The notes under the pieces: generated by a model
The model's database searches: none
What the model was told of the DNA's origin: nothing
What the model saw: the letters and a program-made list of their open reading frames with translations, nothing else
Part shown: positions 18,117-27,017 of the stretch, in pieces
Layout of the letters: every line of letters starts with the position of its first letter
How positions within the stretch are numbered: position 1 is the stretch's first letter
Translations under genes and position numbers: made by a program
From: Leeuwenhoekiella palythoae
Lineage (GTDB): Bacteria; Bacteroidota; Bacteroidia; Flavobacteriales; Flavobacteriaceae
Direction: 5' to 3'
Length of the DNA: 64,000 bases
Assembly: GCF_900130045.1 (NCBI RefSeq)
Contig: NZ_FQXT01000006.1
Coordinates: 189,488 to 253,487, forward strand

Positions 18117-18989
18117 TTAGAGCAACGCAATACGGTCTAATGCTGCTATGATCATCTGATTTACGGTGTTGGCAGGATTTTTACTGAAAACACCGGTAGC
18201 TCTGTTGGCTAAGATCGCATTTACAGAAAGTGCCTGATGCCCCAAAAGTGTACTCAAGCCGTAAATCCCTGAAGTTTCCATCTCCAAGTTGGTAATGCGT
18301 TCTCCTTTGTGCTTAAAAGTTTCTAGTTTATTATTGAGCGCGCTGTCTTCGGTTTTTAATCGAAGTTGTCTGCCTTGAGGGCCATAAAACCCAACATTAG
18401 TAGCTGTGATTCCTGTATAATGCGCTTTTGTTTTAAAATGATTTAAGAGGGAAGCACTTGCCGAAACAGCATACGGAATACTCTTTTCCGGATTCCACTT
18501 GGTATGAGCAACAAAAGCTTGTTCAAGATGTTGATCTCTTACAGTTTTACTTTGGTAAAAATGAAGTAAAGCATCAAAGCCCAAAGCTTTTTCGCTCAAC
18601 AAAACTGCATCAACCGGAATATCTTTCTGGATAGACCCACTAGTACCCAGCCGAATAATTTGCAGTGCGGTATGCTCAGGTTTAAGCATCTGCGTTTTAA
18701 AATCAATGTTGACAAGCGCATCTAATTCATTTAATACGATATCAATATTGTCTGTGCCAATTCCCGTTGAAATAACCGTGATTCGCTTGCCTTGATAAAC
18801 ACCGGTTGTGGTCTTAAACTCCCGCTTTTGAACAGAACATTCAATGCTGTCAAAATGTTGTGTAACCGTATCCACCCGATCTGGATCTCCAACGGTGATT
18901 ATGGTTTGCGCGATTTGATGGGGTAGGAGGTGAAGGTGATAAATGCTACCATCTTCATTGAGTATAAATTCAGAAGGGGCTAGCGTCAT
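18117..18989 (-). CDS. nucleoside phosphorylase (uridine/purine phosphorylase family)
   Basis: A 290-residue member of the PNP/UDP phosphorylase family, which splits nucleosides with phosphate to base and ribose-1-phosphate. Visible are VGDPDRVD near residue 33 (phosphate site), ISTGIGTDNIDIVLNEL, RLGTSGSIQ, and NLEMETSGIYGLSTLLGH, whose Glu-Met-Glu binds ribose. The pattern is closest to uridine phosphorylase-like proteins of Bacteroidota, but base preference is not certain. It starts 1 base after the DUF1835 gene and lies upstream of ppk1. Confidence 0.87.
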   Translation of the reverse strand: MTLAPSEFILNEDGSIYHLHLLPHQIAQTIITVGDPDRVDTVTQHFDSIECSVQKREFKTTTGVYQGKRITVISTGIGTDNIDIVLNELDALVNIDFKTQMLKPEHTALQIIRLGTSGSIQKDIPVDAVLLSEKALGFDALLHFYQSKTVRDQHLEQAFVAHTKWNPEKSIPYAVSASASLLNHFKTKAHYTGITATNVGFYGPQGRQLRLKTEDSALNNKLETFKHKGERITNLEMETSGIYGLSTLLGHQALSVNAILANRATGVFSKNPANTVNQMIIAALDRIALL

Positions 18990-18990
18990 T

Positions 18991-19926
18991 CTAGCTGTAT
19001 TTTAAAAGTTCGTGACTTGCAGGATTGTATAAAAAAGAATATTTGTGAGTTCCGCCATAGGTAGATTGGTCTTTTACGATGTCATAATAATTCTCTGATC
19101 CTTCCAGCACGTTTTTACCTTTGGTACTTAAAACTAATTTGCCTTCGTGCATTCTAAAAAAGGGCTTGAGCGCCTTGATCATTCTACTAATTTGCATATC
19201 GCCGTAGCCGTAATAGCCTTGATAGTTCAGGACAAAACCGCAAAGTTGCTGCTTAGAAGTAATATCGTGTAGATCTATGAGTTTTAAAATATTAGTCTCA
19301 AGGGTGTTGAGACCGGTATTCTTGTTGGGAAAACGTTCAATATGTGCTCTGATGCAGCTGGACAAATATTTGAAATTAGAGCTTTTTTTAATCTCTGCTT
19401 TAAGTTCAATGGGTTTCTCATCACAATACAACTGCCAGATGTGATGCGCAATTTTTAGATCTTCGGGAGCTAGTCTAATCTTCTTATCATAATGCATAAA
19501 AAGCTGCTCGTCTGTCAACTCCGAAAGACCTTTTAATTGGGATTGTCCTTTTACCCAACCGCTACACACAATATAAATGGGCATCGTACTTTTGTGCTGA
19601 ATAAGGTAACTTATCGCAGCTAGCATATTGATATGACAAAATAAGTCAAACTCAAACCAGAGAATCACTTCGTCGTACGAGTTGATTGCATTTAGCTTAT
19701 TCAACTGACTCACAAATTTTTGCTCGTAGTCTGCTTCAGAGATTTTATAGGTTTCCTTAAAGAATTTCTTTCGCGCTGCGATAAATTCAGGAGAACCTAC
19801 TTTTTCAACCGTAGGACCTTCACAAAGCATTTCACGCCAAATAACCAGATCACCGTCTAAATCCAGCGTGTTTAAACGATCAGTAAGACTGTCACCATTG
19901 GTGATATGCAATGTGTTTTTTTTCAT
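18991..19926 (-). CDS. DUF1835-domain protein
   Basis: A 311-residue cytoplasmic protein. The N-terminal part (LHITNGDSLTDRLNTL, DLVIWREMLCEGPT, and VILWFEFDLFCHINMLA) is the DUF1835 pattern, which has an unusually conserved nucleotide-binding-like strand and the REMLCEGP motif. The C-terminal part looks like a winged-helix segment (YYGYGDMQISRMIKAL). No catalytic activity is known for the family. It sits between the SUI1-like gene and the nucleoside phosphorylase with gaps of 16 and 1 bases, so coexpression is likely. Confidence 0.8.
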   Translation of the reverse strand: MKKNTLHITNGDSLTDRLNTLDLDGDLVIWREMLCEGPTVEKVGSPEFIAARKKFFKETYKISEADYEQKFVSQLNKLNAINSYDEVILWFEFDLFCHINMLAAISYLIQHKSTMPIYIVCSGWVKGQSQLKGLSELTDEQLFMHYDKKIRLAPEDLKIAHHIWQLYCDEKPIELKAEIKKSSNFKYLSSCIRAHIERFPNKNTGLNTLETNILKLIDLHDITSKQQLCGFVLNYQGYYGYGDMQISRMIKALKPFFRMHEGKLVLSTKGKNVLEGSENYYDIVKDQSTYGGTHKYSFLYNPASHELLKYS

Positions 19927-19942
19927 AAGAAAGGGTTCTTAA

Positions 19943-20275
19943 TTAGCCGCCTACACGTTTCACTTTAAAACCCTTGTCTTTTAAAAACGTCATGATTTTA
20001 TCGCGATAATCTCCTTGAATTATTATTTGTTCTTTTTTAAAACTTCCGCCTACGCCTAACATTTTTTTGAGCTCTTTAGACAGAATTTTAAAATCTGAAT
20101 CGGCACCGGTATAGCCTTCAATAATGGTAATGGGCTTTCCTTTGCGTTTTTCATATTTACACAGCAGCGGATCTTCTTGCATCCAGATCCCTAGATCATT
20201 AGGATCTTCCTCGTGTTGATCCGGTTCGGGTTCGTGATCAGGAAATAAGTTTTTGAGCTGGTCTTGTAAGTCCAT
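19943..20275 (-). CDS. SUI1/YciH-type translation initiation factor
   Basis: A 110-residue protein. The C-terminal 75 residues form the SUI1 fold: KGKPITIIEGYTG, LKKMLGVGGSFKKEQIIIQG and the closing FLKDKGFKVKRVGG. The acidic N-terminal tail (DHEPEPDQHEEDPNDLG) is typical of Bacteroidota versions. Bacterial SUI1 proteins are eIF1 homologues with a proposed role in start selection or ribosome binding. It starts 4 bases after the oxygenase gene. Confidence 0.9.
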   Translation of the reverse strand: MDLQDQLKNLFPDHEPEPDQHEEDPNDLGIWMQEDPLLCKYEKRKGKPITIIEGYTGADSDFKILSKELKKMLGVGGSFKKEQIIIQGDYRDKIMTFLKDKGFKVKRVGG

Positions 20276-20279
20276 TCAA

Positions 20280-21230
20280 TTATTTTTTAATCAAGCCTAT
20301 TTCAACAAGACGTTGGTGTAAAAATTCGCCTGCTGTAATATCAGGATAGGCTTTTGGATGAGCATCATCAATACATTCCTCTAAACAATTCAATGGCATT
20401 TCACTGCGCGGATGCATAAAAAACGGAATGGAATAACGCGGTGTATCCCACTGCTCTTTAGGCGGATTGGTAACGCGGTGAATTGTGGATCTTAATTTAT
20501 TATTGGTGTGACGCTCCAGCATATCACCCACGTTGATCACCAGTTCGTCTTCGTTAGGAATGGCATCAATCCATTCGCCATCATTTCTTAAAACTTGCAG
20601 TCCACCTGCTGAGGCACCCATCAACAATGTGATTAAGTTGATATCACCGTGAGCACCGGCACGCACAGCGCCTTTAGGTTCTTCAGTAATGGGAGGATAG
20701 TGTATAGGGCGCAAAATACTATTGCCATTTCTTGCCCATTTATCAAAGTAAAACTCGTCTAAACCAATGTAAAGAGCCAAAGCGCGTAATACATAAATTC
20801 CTGTTTTTTCAAGCATTTTATACGCTTCCATCCCGGTTTTATTGAAGTTTTCTAGTTCTTTGACTTCAACATTTTCAGGGTATTCTTCGATCAAATTAGC
20901 ATCAGCATCCGGTTCTTGACCAAAATGCCAAAATTCTTTCAGATCCCCTTCTTTTTTGCCTTTAGCGTGTTCTTTTCCAAAGGAGATATAACCGCGCTGG
21001 CCACCAAGACCGTCAATTTCATACTTCTGTTTTGTTGCTTCGGGAAGGTCAAAAAAGGATTTTACTTCACTATATAGAGCATCGACTAAAGCATCATCAA
21101 GAAAATGATTTTTTAAGGAAACAAATCCTATTTCTTCGTAAGCTTTACCAATCTCATCAACAAATTTCTGCTTTTTTGCCGGGTCTTCACTTAAAAAGTC
21201 TGCGAGGTTAACGCTGGGTATATTATTCAT
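20280..21230 (-). CDS. 2-oxoglutarate/Fe(II) oxygenase, isopenicillin N synthase-like
   Basis: A 316-residue dioxygenase. The N-terminal DIOX_N region starts SVNLADFLSEDP. The iron ligands are visible as HGDINLITLL (His-x-Asp) and STIHRVTNP (distal His), and the 2-oxoglutarate site as RYSIPFF (Arg-x-Ser). Proteins of this family in Bacteroidota hydroxylate or desaturate small molecules; the substrate is unknown. It is the first gene of the leftward run ending with the binding-protein-like gene, and diverges from the E1 dehydrogenase. Confidence 0.87.
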   Translation of the reverse strand: MNNIPSVNLADFLSEDPAKKQKFVDEIGKAYEEIGFVSLKNHFLDDALVDALYSEVKSFFDLPEATKQKYEIDGLGGQRGYISFGKEHAKGKKEGDLKEFWHFGQEPDADANLIEEYPENVEVKELENFNKTGMEAYKMLEKTGIYVLRALALYIGLDEFYFDKWARNGNSILRPIHYPPITEEPKGAVRAGAHGDINLITLLMGASAGGLQVLRNDGEWIDAIPNEDELVINVGDMLERHTNNKLRSTIHRVTNPPKEQWDTPRYSIPFFMHPRSEMPLNCLEECIDDAHPKAYPDITAGEFLHQRLVEIGLIKK

Positions 21231-21451
21231 AATTTAGAGGTACATTCAATGTTTGCATTATGTAAAGATATTAAATATTTACGGCTCCAATTTTTAAACA
21301 ATCCTTAAAATATAAGTCGCTCACTATCATTTGTGTATAAATTAAATTCTAGGGGCGAAATATATAAAAGCAGGTGAAGTTTAGGTGAAACATAGGCCTC
21401 AGTCAAAAAACAATTATTTTTCAAAGCACCGGCATTGTATAAATTTAAAGT

Positions 21452-23452
21452 ATGAATATAGAAGAAAACCTGCAGCGCGCATTACAGTCTTATGATTTGA
21501 ACAGCGAGACTTTATTAAAACTGTATGAGCATGTGTTGCGACCAAGACGCATTGAAGAAAAGATGTTGATTCTTTTACGCCAAGGAAAAATTTCTAAATG
21601 GTTTAGTGGAATTGGGCAAGAAGCGATTGCGGTTGGTTTGACCTTGGCGTTGCATAGCGATGAATATATTTTACCTATGCATCGCAATCTGGGGGTTTTT
21701 ACGAGTAGGGAAATTCCGCTAGATCGTCTTTTTAGTCAATGGCAAGGAAAATCTAATGGATTTACTAAAGGCAGAGACCGCAGTTTTCACTTTGGAACAC
21801 AAGACTATAAAATAGTGGGTATGATTTCGCATCTGGGTCCACAACTTGGAGTCGCAGACGGAATCGCTTTAGCACACAAGTTGAGCAATGAAGCAAAGGT
21901 CACCGCCGTTTTTACGGGCGAAGGCGGTACCAGCGAAGGTGATTTTCACGAGGCTTTAAATGTAGCCTCGGTATGGGATTTACCGGTGCTATTTTGTATT
22001 GAGAACAACGGTTACGGACTTTCTACACCCACATCAGAGCAATACCGCTGTGAGCATCTGGCAGATCGGGCAAAAGGTTATGGGATGGAAAGCCACATTA
22101 TAGATGGCAATAATATTCTTGAAGTGTATACGAAGCTTAGCACTATTGCGCAATCAGTAAGAGAGCGATCACGACCGGTTTTGATCGAGTTTAAAACTTT
22201 TAGAATGCGTGGGCACGAGGAGGCGAGCGGTGTTAAATATGTACCGGAAACTTTATTAGGCACTTGGGCATTGCGCGATCCTGTGACTAATTTTGAATCG
22301 TATTTAATAGAAAAAGGTCTATTAACCGAAGCCCTAAAGCACGAGATCGAGGATAAGATTCATCAAGAAATTGAACAAGCTTTGCAAAAGGTTGCTACAG
22401 AACCAGCTGTAAGTGCTGATCTGCATACCGAACTCAACGATGTTTTTGCTCCAGTTGAATTTACCCAAATAAAACCCGGTGAGGCTACACAGCAGGTTCG
22501 GTTTATAGATGCCATTCAAGTAGGACTTCGTCAAAGTTTAGAGCGTTTTGCGAATCTCGTTTTAATGGGGCAAGACGTAGCTGCATACGGCGGTGTGTTT
22601 AAAATAACCGAAGGTTTTGTGGAGCAATTTGGCTCAGAACGCATCAGAAATACTCCTATTTGTGAGTCGGCAATCGTTGAAACTGCAATGGGCTTGGCCA
22701 TTAATGGATACAAAGCCATCGTAGAAATGCAATTTGCAGATTTTGTAAGTAGTGGTTTTAATCCTATTGTTAATTATTTGGCCAAAAGTTATTACCGCTG
22801 GGGCCAACCGGCAGACGTGGTGATCAGAATGCCGTGCGGTGCAGGAGTAGGGGCAGGACCGTTTCACAGCCAGACTAACGAGGCGTGGTTTACCCATACT
22901 GCCGGCCTTAAAGTCGTATATCCCGCTTTTCCATATGATGCCAAAGGCTTACTCGCAGCAGCAATAGAAGATCAGAATCCTGTGTTGTTTTTTGAGCATA
23001 AGGCTTTGTATAGAACCATTACTCAAGAGATTCCTGAAGACTATTACACCTTGCCTTTGGGAAAAGCTTCGGTGGTGCAGGAAGGCTCAAAAATCACACT
23101 CATTACTTACGGCGCTCCGGTGCATTGGGTGATAGAAGTTTTGAATGATCATAAAGATTGGTCTGTTGAGCTCATAGATTTACGTAGTTTGATTCCATTA
23201 GATTACAATACGATTAAAGCTTCCGTAGCAAAAACAGGAAAGGTTTTATTGGTGACCGAAGATGTAAACTTCGGAAGCATAACTGCTGATATTTCGGCCT
23301 ACATTGCAGAGGAGTGTTTCACTTATTTAGACGCACCGATCAAGCGATTATCAAGTTTAGATACGCCCGTTCCTTTTGCGCAGCTCCTTGAAAATCAGTA
23401 TCTGGCAAAGCGTAAATTAGCAGAGGCTATCAAAGCATTACTTGCGTACTAA
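21452..23452 (+). CDS. branched-chain 2-oxoacid dehydrogenase E1, fused alpha and beta subunits
   Basis: A 666-residue thiamine-diphosphate enzyme. Residues 1 to about 330 are E1 alpha (MLILLRQGKISKWFSGIGQE; TPP/Mg motif GEGGTSEGDFHEALN ... ENNGYGLSTP). About 345-666 are E1 beta (GQDVAAYGGVFKITEGF, CESAIVETAMGLAINGYKA, FEHKALYR). Elsewhere these are two proteins; the fusion is usual in Bacteroidota. It decarboxylates branched-chain 2-oxoacids and passes the acyl group to lipoyl E2, supplying branched acyl-CoA primers for iso-fatty acids. E2 and E3 are not in the window. Confidence 0.93.
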   Translation: MNIEENLQRALQSYDLNSETLLKLYEHVLRPRRIEEKMLILLRQGKISKWFSGIGQEAIAVGLTLALHSDEYILPMHRNLGVFTSREIPLDRLFSQWQGKSNGFTKGRDRSFHFGTQDYKIVGMISHLGPQLGVADGIALAHKLSNEAKVTAVFTGEGGTSEGDFHEALNVASVWDLPVLFCIENNGYGLSTPTSEQYRCEHLADRAKGYGMESHIIDGNNILEVYTKLSTIAQSVRERSRPVLIEFKTFRMRGHEEASGVKYVPETLLGTWALRDPVTNFESYLIEKGLLTEALKHEIEDKIHQEIEQALQKVATEPAVSADLHTELNDVFAPVEFTQIKPGEATQQVRFIDAIQVGLRQSLERFANLVLMGQDVAAYGGVFKITEGFVEQFGSERIRNTPICESAIVETAMGLAINGYKAIVEMQFADFVSSGFNPIVNYLAKSYYRWGQPADVVIRMPCGAGVGAGPFHSQTNEAWFTHTAGLKVVYPAFPYDAKGLLAAAIEDQNPVLFFEHKALYRTITQEIPEDYYTLPLGKASVVQEGSKITLITYGAPVHWVIEVLNDHKDWSVELIDLRSLIPLDYNTIKASVAKTGKVLLVTEDVNFGSITADISAYIAEECFTYLDAPIKRLSSLDTPVPFAQLLENQYLAKRKLAEAIKALLAY

Positions 23453-23598
23453 TGTTAAAATTTTATCGGAATCAAAAGGACGGAAACTATTCCTTAACGC
23501 ATTTTAACAGCGCAAAGTTAAACACTATTAATTCTAAAAAATCGACTGTGGCTTCTCTATATTTTTGGACTATTACTAACCAATAAATCTTAAAAATT

Positions 23599-23757
23599 AT
23601 GTTGAAGTGGACAGTTATATTTATCATTATTGCGATCGTAGCAGCAATCTTTGGATTCGGTGGAATCGCATCTGGAGCAGAGAGTATTGCTAAAATACTT
23701 TTCTTCATTTTTATCGTTTTATTCTTGATTAGTTTACTTTCAAGACTATTTAGATAA
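23599..23757 (+). CDS. DUF1328 (YtjA-type) small membrane protein
   Basis: A 52-residue protein, [20 protein letters not shown] then [20 protein letters not shown] and a basic end SRLFR. Two hydrophobic helices around a conserved GFGGIASGA turn are the hallmark of DUF1328. The function is unknown; relatives are often induced by envelope stress. It precedes the lipocalin-like lipoprotein by 26 bases. Confidence 0.87.
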   Translation: MLKWTVIFIIIAIVAAIFGFGGIASGAESIAKILFFIFIVLFLISLLSRLFR

Positions 23758-23783
23758 AACTTAGTTTAATCAATATTTAATTT

Positions 23784-24269
23784 ATGAAACGGATTATCAC
23801 AGTATTGCTTTTAAGTGTGTTTTTGGTCTCTTGCGGAAGCAGCGATCAAGTTGTAAAACAATCTAGAAAAACCCTTAAAGGTTATTGGAATTTAGATAAT
23901 ATCAATTACAACAACGCTCCGGGAGTTTACGATGTGACGCTTTTTGGCGACGCTTCATCTGAGTGTATGGTGGGAAGTACCTGGAGGTTCATCCCGAATA
24001 ACAACTTTGGTAATTATGAAATTACCGATGGAAGTTGTGCATTAGGCAAACGCTATTTTGTATGGAGTATTCCCGCTCAAGAGAGTGCGACTTCTTATGA
24101 TATTTTGCTAAAGCCCACAGATGAGAAAATGAAATCAACAATGAACAATGCTGGTTTTCGTTTAAATATCAACTATTTGTCTGATAACGAATTAACCTTT
24201 ACGCAGACGGTTCAAGTAGATGGAAAACCATTTACGATTGTAATGAACTTTTCTAAAATCTCTGAATAA
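23784..24269 (+). CDS. lipocalin-like lipoprotein
   Basis: A 161-residue lipoprotein with lipobox LVSC (Cys17). After the anchor it has LKGYWNLDNINYNN and GSTWRFIPNNNFGNYEI, the pattern of the lipocalin-like domain found in many small Bacteroidota lipoproteins, with a pair of cysteines (SSEC and GSC) that could form a disulfide. It lies between the DUF1328 gene and the OmpA-family gene and has its own terminator. Ligand unknown. Confidence 0.8.
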   Translation: MKRIITVLLLSVFLVSCGSSDQVVKQSRKTLKGYWNLDNINYNNAPGVYDVTLFGDASSECMVGSTWRFIPNNNFGNYEITDGSCALGKRYFVWSIPAQESATSYDILLKPTDEKMKSTMNNAGFRLNINYLSDNELTFTQTVQVDGKPFTIVMNFSKISE

Positions 24270-24282
24270 GTTTAATAAATTG

Positions 24283-24331
24283 ATATGCTTTTAGATTGAA
24301 CCTAAAACTTCAAGCTAAAAGCATATTTTTA
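24283..24331 (+). terminator. terminator after the lipocalin-like gene
   Basis: Perfect 12-base arms ATATGCTTTTAG and CTAAAAGCATAT with a 20-base loop, followed by five T. Confidence 0.8.
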
Positions 24332-24354
24332 TATAAATAATCAATAAAACAATT

Positions 24355-25056
24355 ATGAAAAATATACTTAAAAATGTTTCGGTATTTGCAATCGCTATTA
24401 CGATGCTAACGGGATGTGAGGCCACAAGAAATGCAAATAATCAACAAAAAGGTACCGTAATAGGTGCAGCCGGTGGTGCTATTTTGGGCGCTGTAATTGG
24501 TAACAATGTTGGTAAAAAAGGTGATGGTGGTGAACTAGGAGCTGTTATAGGTGGTGTTGTAGGTGGTGCTGCCGGTAACGTGATCGGTAAAAAAATGGAT
24601 AAGCAAGCACAACGTATCGAGGAAGAAATTCCTGGAGCCGAAGTGGAGCGTGTAGATGATGGTATCGTAGTAAATTTTGACGAGAATAGTGGGGTGTATT
24701 TTGCAACCAACAAGTATGACATCAACAGCGCATCTCAAGAAACTTTAAATGGTCTTGCACGCGTAATGCAAGAATATCCTCAAACCAATGTTTTAGTAGT
24801 TGGGCATACTGATAGTACCGGTTCGGCGGATTATAATATGACGCTTTCTAAAAACCGTGCGCAAGCGGTTACTAACTACTTGGTAACACAAGGAATTGCT
24901 TCCGGTCGTTTCACTACACAATGGTATGGTGAAGAGCAACCAAAATATACTAATGATACTGCGGAAGGACGTTCTAAAAACCGTCGCGTAACTTTAGCAA
25001 TCGTACCTAACCAAGAGATGGTAAACGAAGCTAAGCAGGAAGCGGGTGAAAATTAA
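24355..25056 (+). CDS. OmpA-family lipoprotein with glycine-zipper
   Basis: A 233-residue outer-membrane lipoprotein. Lipobox LTGC puts the anchor at Cys21. Residues about 35-82 are a glycine-zipper (GAAGGAILGAVIGNNVGKKG, then GAVIGGVVGGAAGNVIGKKM), which packs in membranes. The C-terminal OmpA domain binds peptidoglycan: FATNKYDINSASQ, VVGHTDSTGSADYNMTLS and GEEQPKYTNDTAEGRSKNRR. It tethers outer membrane to cell wall. A good terminator follows. Confidence 0.93.
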   Translation: MKNILKNVSVFAIAITMLTGCEATRNANNQQKGTVIGAAGGAILGAVIGNNVGKKGDGGELGAVIGGVVGGAAGNVIGKKMDKQAQRIEEEIPGAEVERVDDGIVVNFDENSGVYFATNKYDINSASQETLNGLARVMQEYPQTNVLVVGHTDSTGSADYNMTLSKNRAQAVTNYLVTQGIASGRFTTQWYGEEQPKYTNDTAEGRSKNRRVTLAIVPNQEMVNEAKQEAGEN

Positions 25057-25100
25057 AAGGCTTATACTAAGATTCCTTTTTTAGGATGCTTAATTGAGAG

Positions 25101-25135
25101 AACTCCTTATATTGATTGATGTAAGGAGTTTTTTT
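25101..25135 (+). terminator. terminator after the OmpA-family gene
   Basis: Arms AACTCCTTA and TAAGGAGTT with a 12-base loop, followed by a run of seven T in which the first two belong to the arm. Confidence 0.85.
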
Positions 25136-25140
25136 ATACG

Positions 25141-25174
25141 CCTAATTGTCCGAGGCTTGCCCTGATGTTGTTTA
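25141..25174 (-). repeat. dispersed intergenic repeat, partial copy D
   Basis: Read leftward the segment is TTTAAACAACATCAGGGCAA then GCCTCGGACAATTAGG. It matches the first part of the repeat family (copy C: GTAAACAACCTCAGAGCAA; GCAAGCCTCGG). Only about 34 bases remain. Unlike the fuller copies it does not follow a gene on its own strand; it lies between a terminator and the PKS operon. Confidence 0.5.
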
Positions 25175-25194
25175 AATCGTAATTTGAAACTCGA

Positions 25195-26319
25195 TTGAAA
25201 AAGTCGTTTAACATAGCAATTATTGGTGCAGGACTGGCCGGTTTAACTGCCGCAATTCATTTGCGCAAGTCTGGATTTGATGTGTTGCTTTTTGAGAAAG
25301 AGCACTTCCCAAAACATAAAGTTTGCGGTGAGTACCTTTCTAACGAAATTTTACCGTATTGGAACTATCTGGGCGTTGATCCTCTACAGTGGGGCGCGGT
25401 CGCAATTGATCATTTAGCGTTGTCTGCGGTCAATGGAAACTCGCTTGATATTAAATTGCCTCTAGGCGGTTTTGGGATAAGTAGATACGAGCTTGATCAT
25501 CATCTTTTAGAATATGCCCTTAGTTTAGGATGCACTTTGATCCCTCAGACTGTTGAGGATATTCATTTTGCTGAAAATACATTTTCTGTTTCAACTAAAG
25601 ATCAGCAAGAGTTTAAAGCTCATTTGGTGATTGGTGCCTTTGGGAAACGTTCTAATTTAGACTTTAAACTGGACCGAAATTTCACAAATTCTAAGAACAA
25701 TTGGTTGGCGGTTAAAGCCCACTATGCTGGGGAAATTCGTTCAGATCAAGTGAGTCTGCATAATTTTAAAGGTGGTTACTGCGGAATTTCTAGGGTTGAA
25801 AATCATAAAATAAATGTTTGCTATCTAACCCGTACCGAAGCGTTCAAACCTTTTAAGAATATTGAAGAGTTTCAACAAAAAGTGCTTTGTGAAAATCCGC
25901 ATTTGAGGAAGTTTTTCTCCCAAGCAGAATCTCTTTTGGATCAACCGTTAAGTATCAGTCAGATCGCTTTTCAATCAAAACCGAGCGTAGAAAATCATAT
26001 GTTGATGTGTGGCGACAGTGCCGGACTCATTCATCCCTTATGCGGAAACGGAATGGCGATGGCGGTTATTTCGGCTAAATTAGCTTCAGAATGTATTTGT
26101 GAGTACGTGAATCAAGATTGGTCTCGTAGCGAACTAGAGCAACATTATGAGCAGCTCTGGAAGCGTACGTTTACAAATCGCTTGCGTGCCGGAAACTTGT
26201 TGCAGCGCGCTTTGCAAAATGACTCGCTCACATCCACAGGAATACAAGTGCTAAAACACCTGCCAAAAGTGACACAAAAACTCATTCAAACAACCCACGG
26301 AAAACCTTTAAAAATTTGA
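25195..26319 (+). CDS. FAD-dependent oxidoreductase of the type III PKS operon
   Basis: A 374-residue flavoprotein of the geranylgeranyl-reductase/PHBH-like family. The FAD ADP-binding motif GAGLAG is at 11-16 and the second FAD motif MCGDSAGLIHPLCGNGMA lies near 268-285. HKVCGEYLSNEI is the usual segment after the first FAD motif. The start is TTG at 25195. The gene ends by overlapping the methyltransferase start (TTGA), and the four genes form one operon. A role in hydroxylating or reducing the polyketide product is inferred from position; SrsC in the Streptomyces phenolic-lipid operon is a functional parallel. Confidence 0.85.
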   Translation: MKKSFNIAIIGAGLAGLTAAIHLRKSGFDVLLFEKEHFPKHKVCGEYLSNEILPYWNYLGVDPLQWGAVAIDHLALSAVNGNSLDIKLPLGGFGISRYELDHHLLEYALSLGCTLIPQTVEDIHFAENTFSVSTKDQQEFKAHLVIGAFGKRSNLDFKLDRNFTNSKNNWLAVKAHYAGEIRSDQVSLHNFKGGYCGISRVENHKINVCYLTRTEAFKPFKNIEEFQQKVLCENPHLRKFFSQAESLLDQPLSISQIAFQSKPSVENHMLMCGDSAGLIHPLCGNGMAMAVISAKLASECICEYVNQDWSRSELEQHYEQLWKRTFTNRLRAGNLLQRALQNDSLTSTGIQVLKHLPKVTQKLIQTTHGKPLKI

Positions 26320-27017
26320 AGTATCGCAAATTAACCCCGGAATTGATGGACGACCCCCACGTGGATGAAGCTACTTTGAAAGCCGCCTTGGCCGAGGTTA
26401 CTCGCGTAAATAAATACTTGGGTGGTCAGCAGGTCACTTTAGAGGGGTTACGCTATTTTTTTGATCGGTTTCCGCAAAAAAGTTACACCATTCTCGATGT
26501 AGGATGTGGCGACGGAGCAATGCTGCGTAGTATCGCCAACTTTGCCAGAAAGCGCTCTATTGCTGTAAAACTGATAGGGATCGATATCAATCCTAAAAGC
26601 ATTGCTTTGGCACAAAAACGCTCACAAGATTTTCCGGAGGTGTCGTTTCAAGTTCAGGATGTTTTTAAGCTGAATGAAACCCATCTGGAAATAGACATAA
26701 TCACTTCAACCTTAACCATGCATCACTTTACCGATACTGAAATTTTAAAGTTCCTAGCGCAGTTTTTAAAGTTGGCTAACTTAGGAATAGTGATCAATGA
26801 TTTACAGCGAAGTACGATTGCATATCGATTGTTTCAGGCGTATAGTCGTGTATTTATGAGAAGCGCAATGGCACGACACGATGGTTTAATTTCTATAGAA
26901 CGCGCCTTTACAAAAAACGAATTGCTATCTTTTACATCAAAACTCGGGGTACAGTCGTTTAATATAAAATGGCGCTGGGCGTTCAGATATTTATGGATAT
27001 TAGAAAATCAAAAGTAG
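26316..27017 (+). CDS. SAM-dependent methyltransferase of the type III PKS operon
   Basis: A 233-residue class I methyltransferase. The SAM-binding motif I is ILDVGCGDGAML (residues 59-70), with motif II GIDINPKSIALAQKR and the later TLTMHHFTD. The TTG start at 26316 overlaps the stop of the FAD gene, indicating translational coupling, and the N-terminal YRKLTPELMDDPHVDEATL segment with NKYLGG fits methyltransferases found next to flavobacterial type III PKS genes. The last 25 bases overlap the PKS gene. It probably O- or C-methylates the polyketide ring (inferred). Confidence 0.85.
   Translation: MKYRKLTPELMDDPHVDEATLKAALAEVTRVNKYLGGQQVTLEGLRYFFDRFPQKSYTILDVGCGDGAMLRSIANFARKRSIAVKLIGIDINPKSIALAQKRSQDFPEVSFQVQDVFKLNETHLEIDIITSTLTMHHFTDTEILKFLAQFLKLANLGIVINDLQRSTIAYRLFQAYSRVFMRSAMARHDGLISIERAFTKNELLSFTSKLGVQSFNIKWRWAFRYLWILENQK

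Noticed and set aside
24450-24600. Possible DNA tandem repeat
   Set aside because: The apparent repetition comes from glycine codons of the zipper motif; units are not regular at the DNA level.
24441-24725. A Pro/Thr-rich leftward frame of 94 codons
   Set aside because: It is the reverse of the glycine-zipper coding part of the OmpA-family gene; the repeated GGT codons read backward give Pro and Thr.
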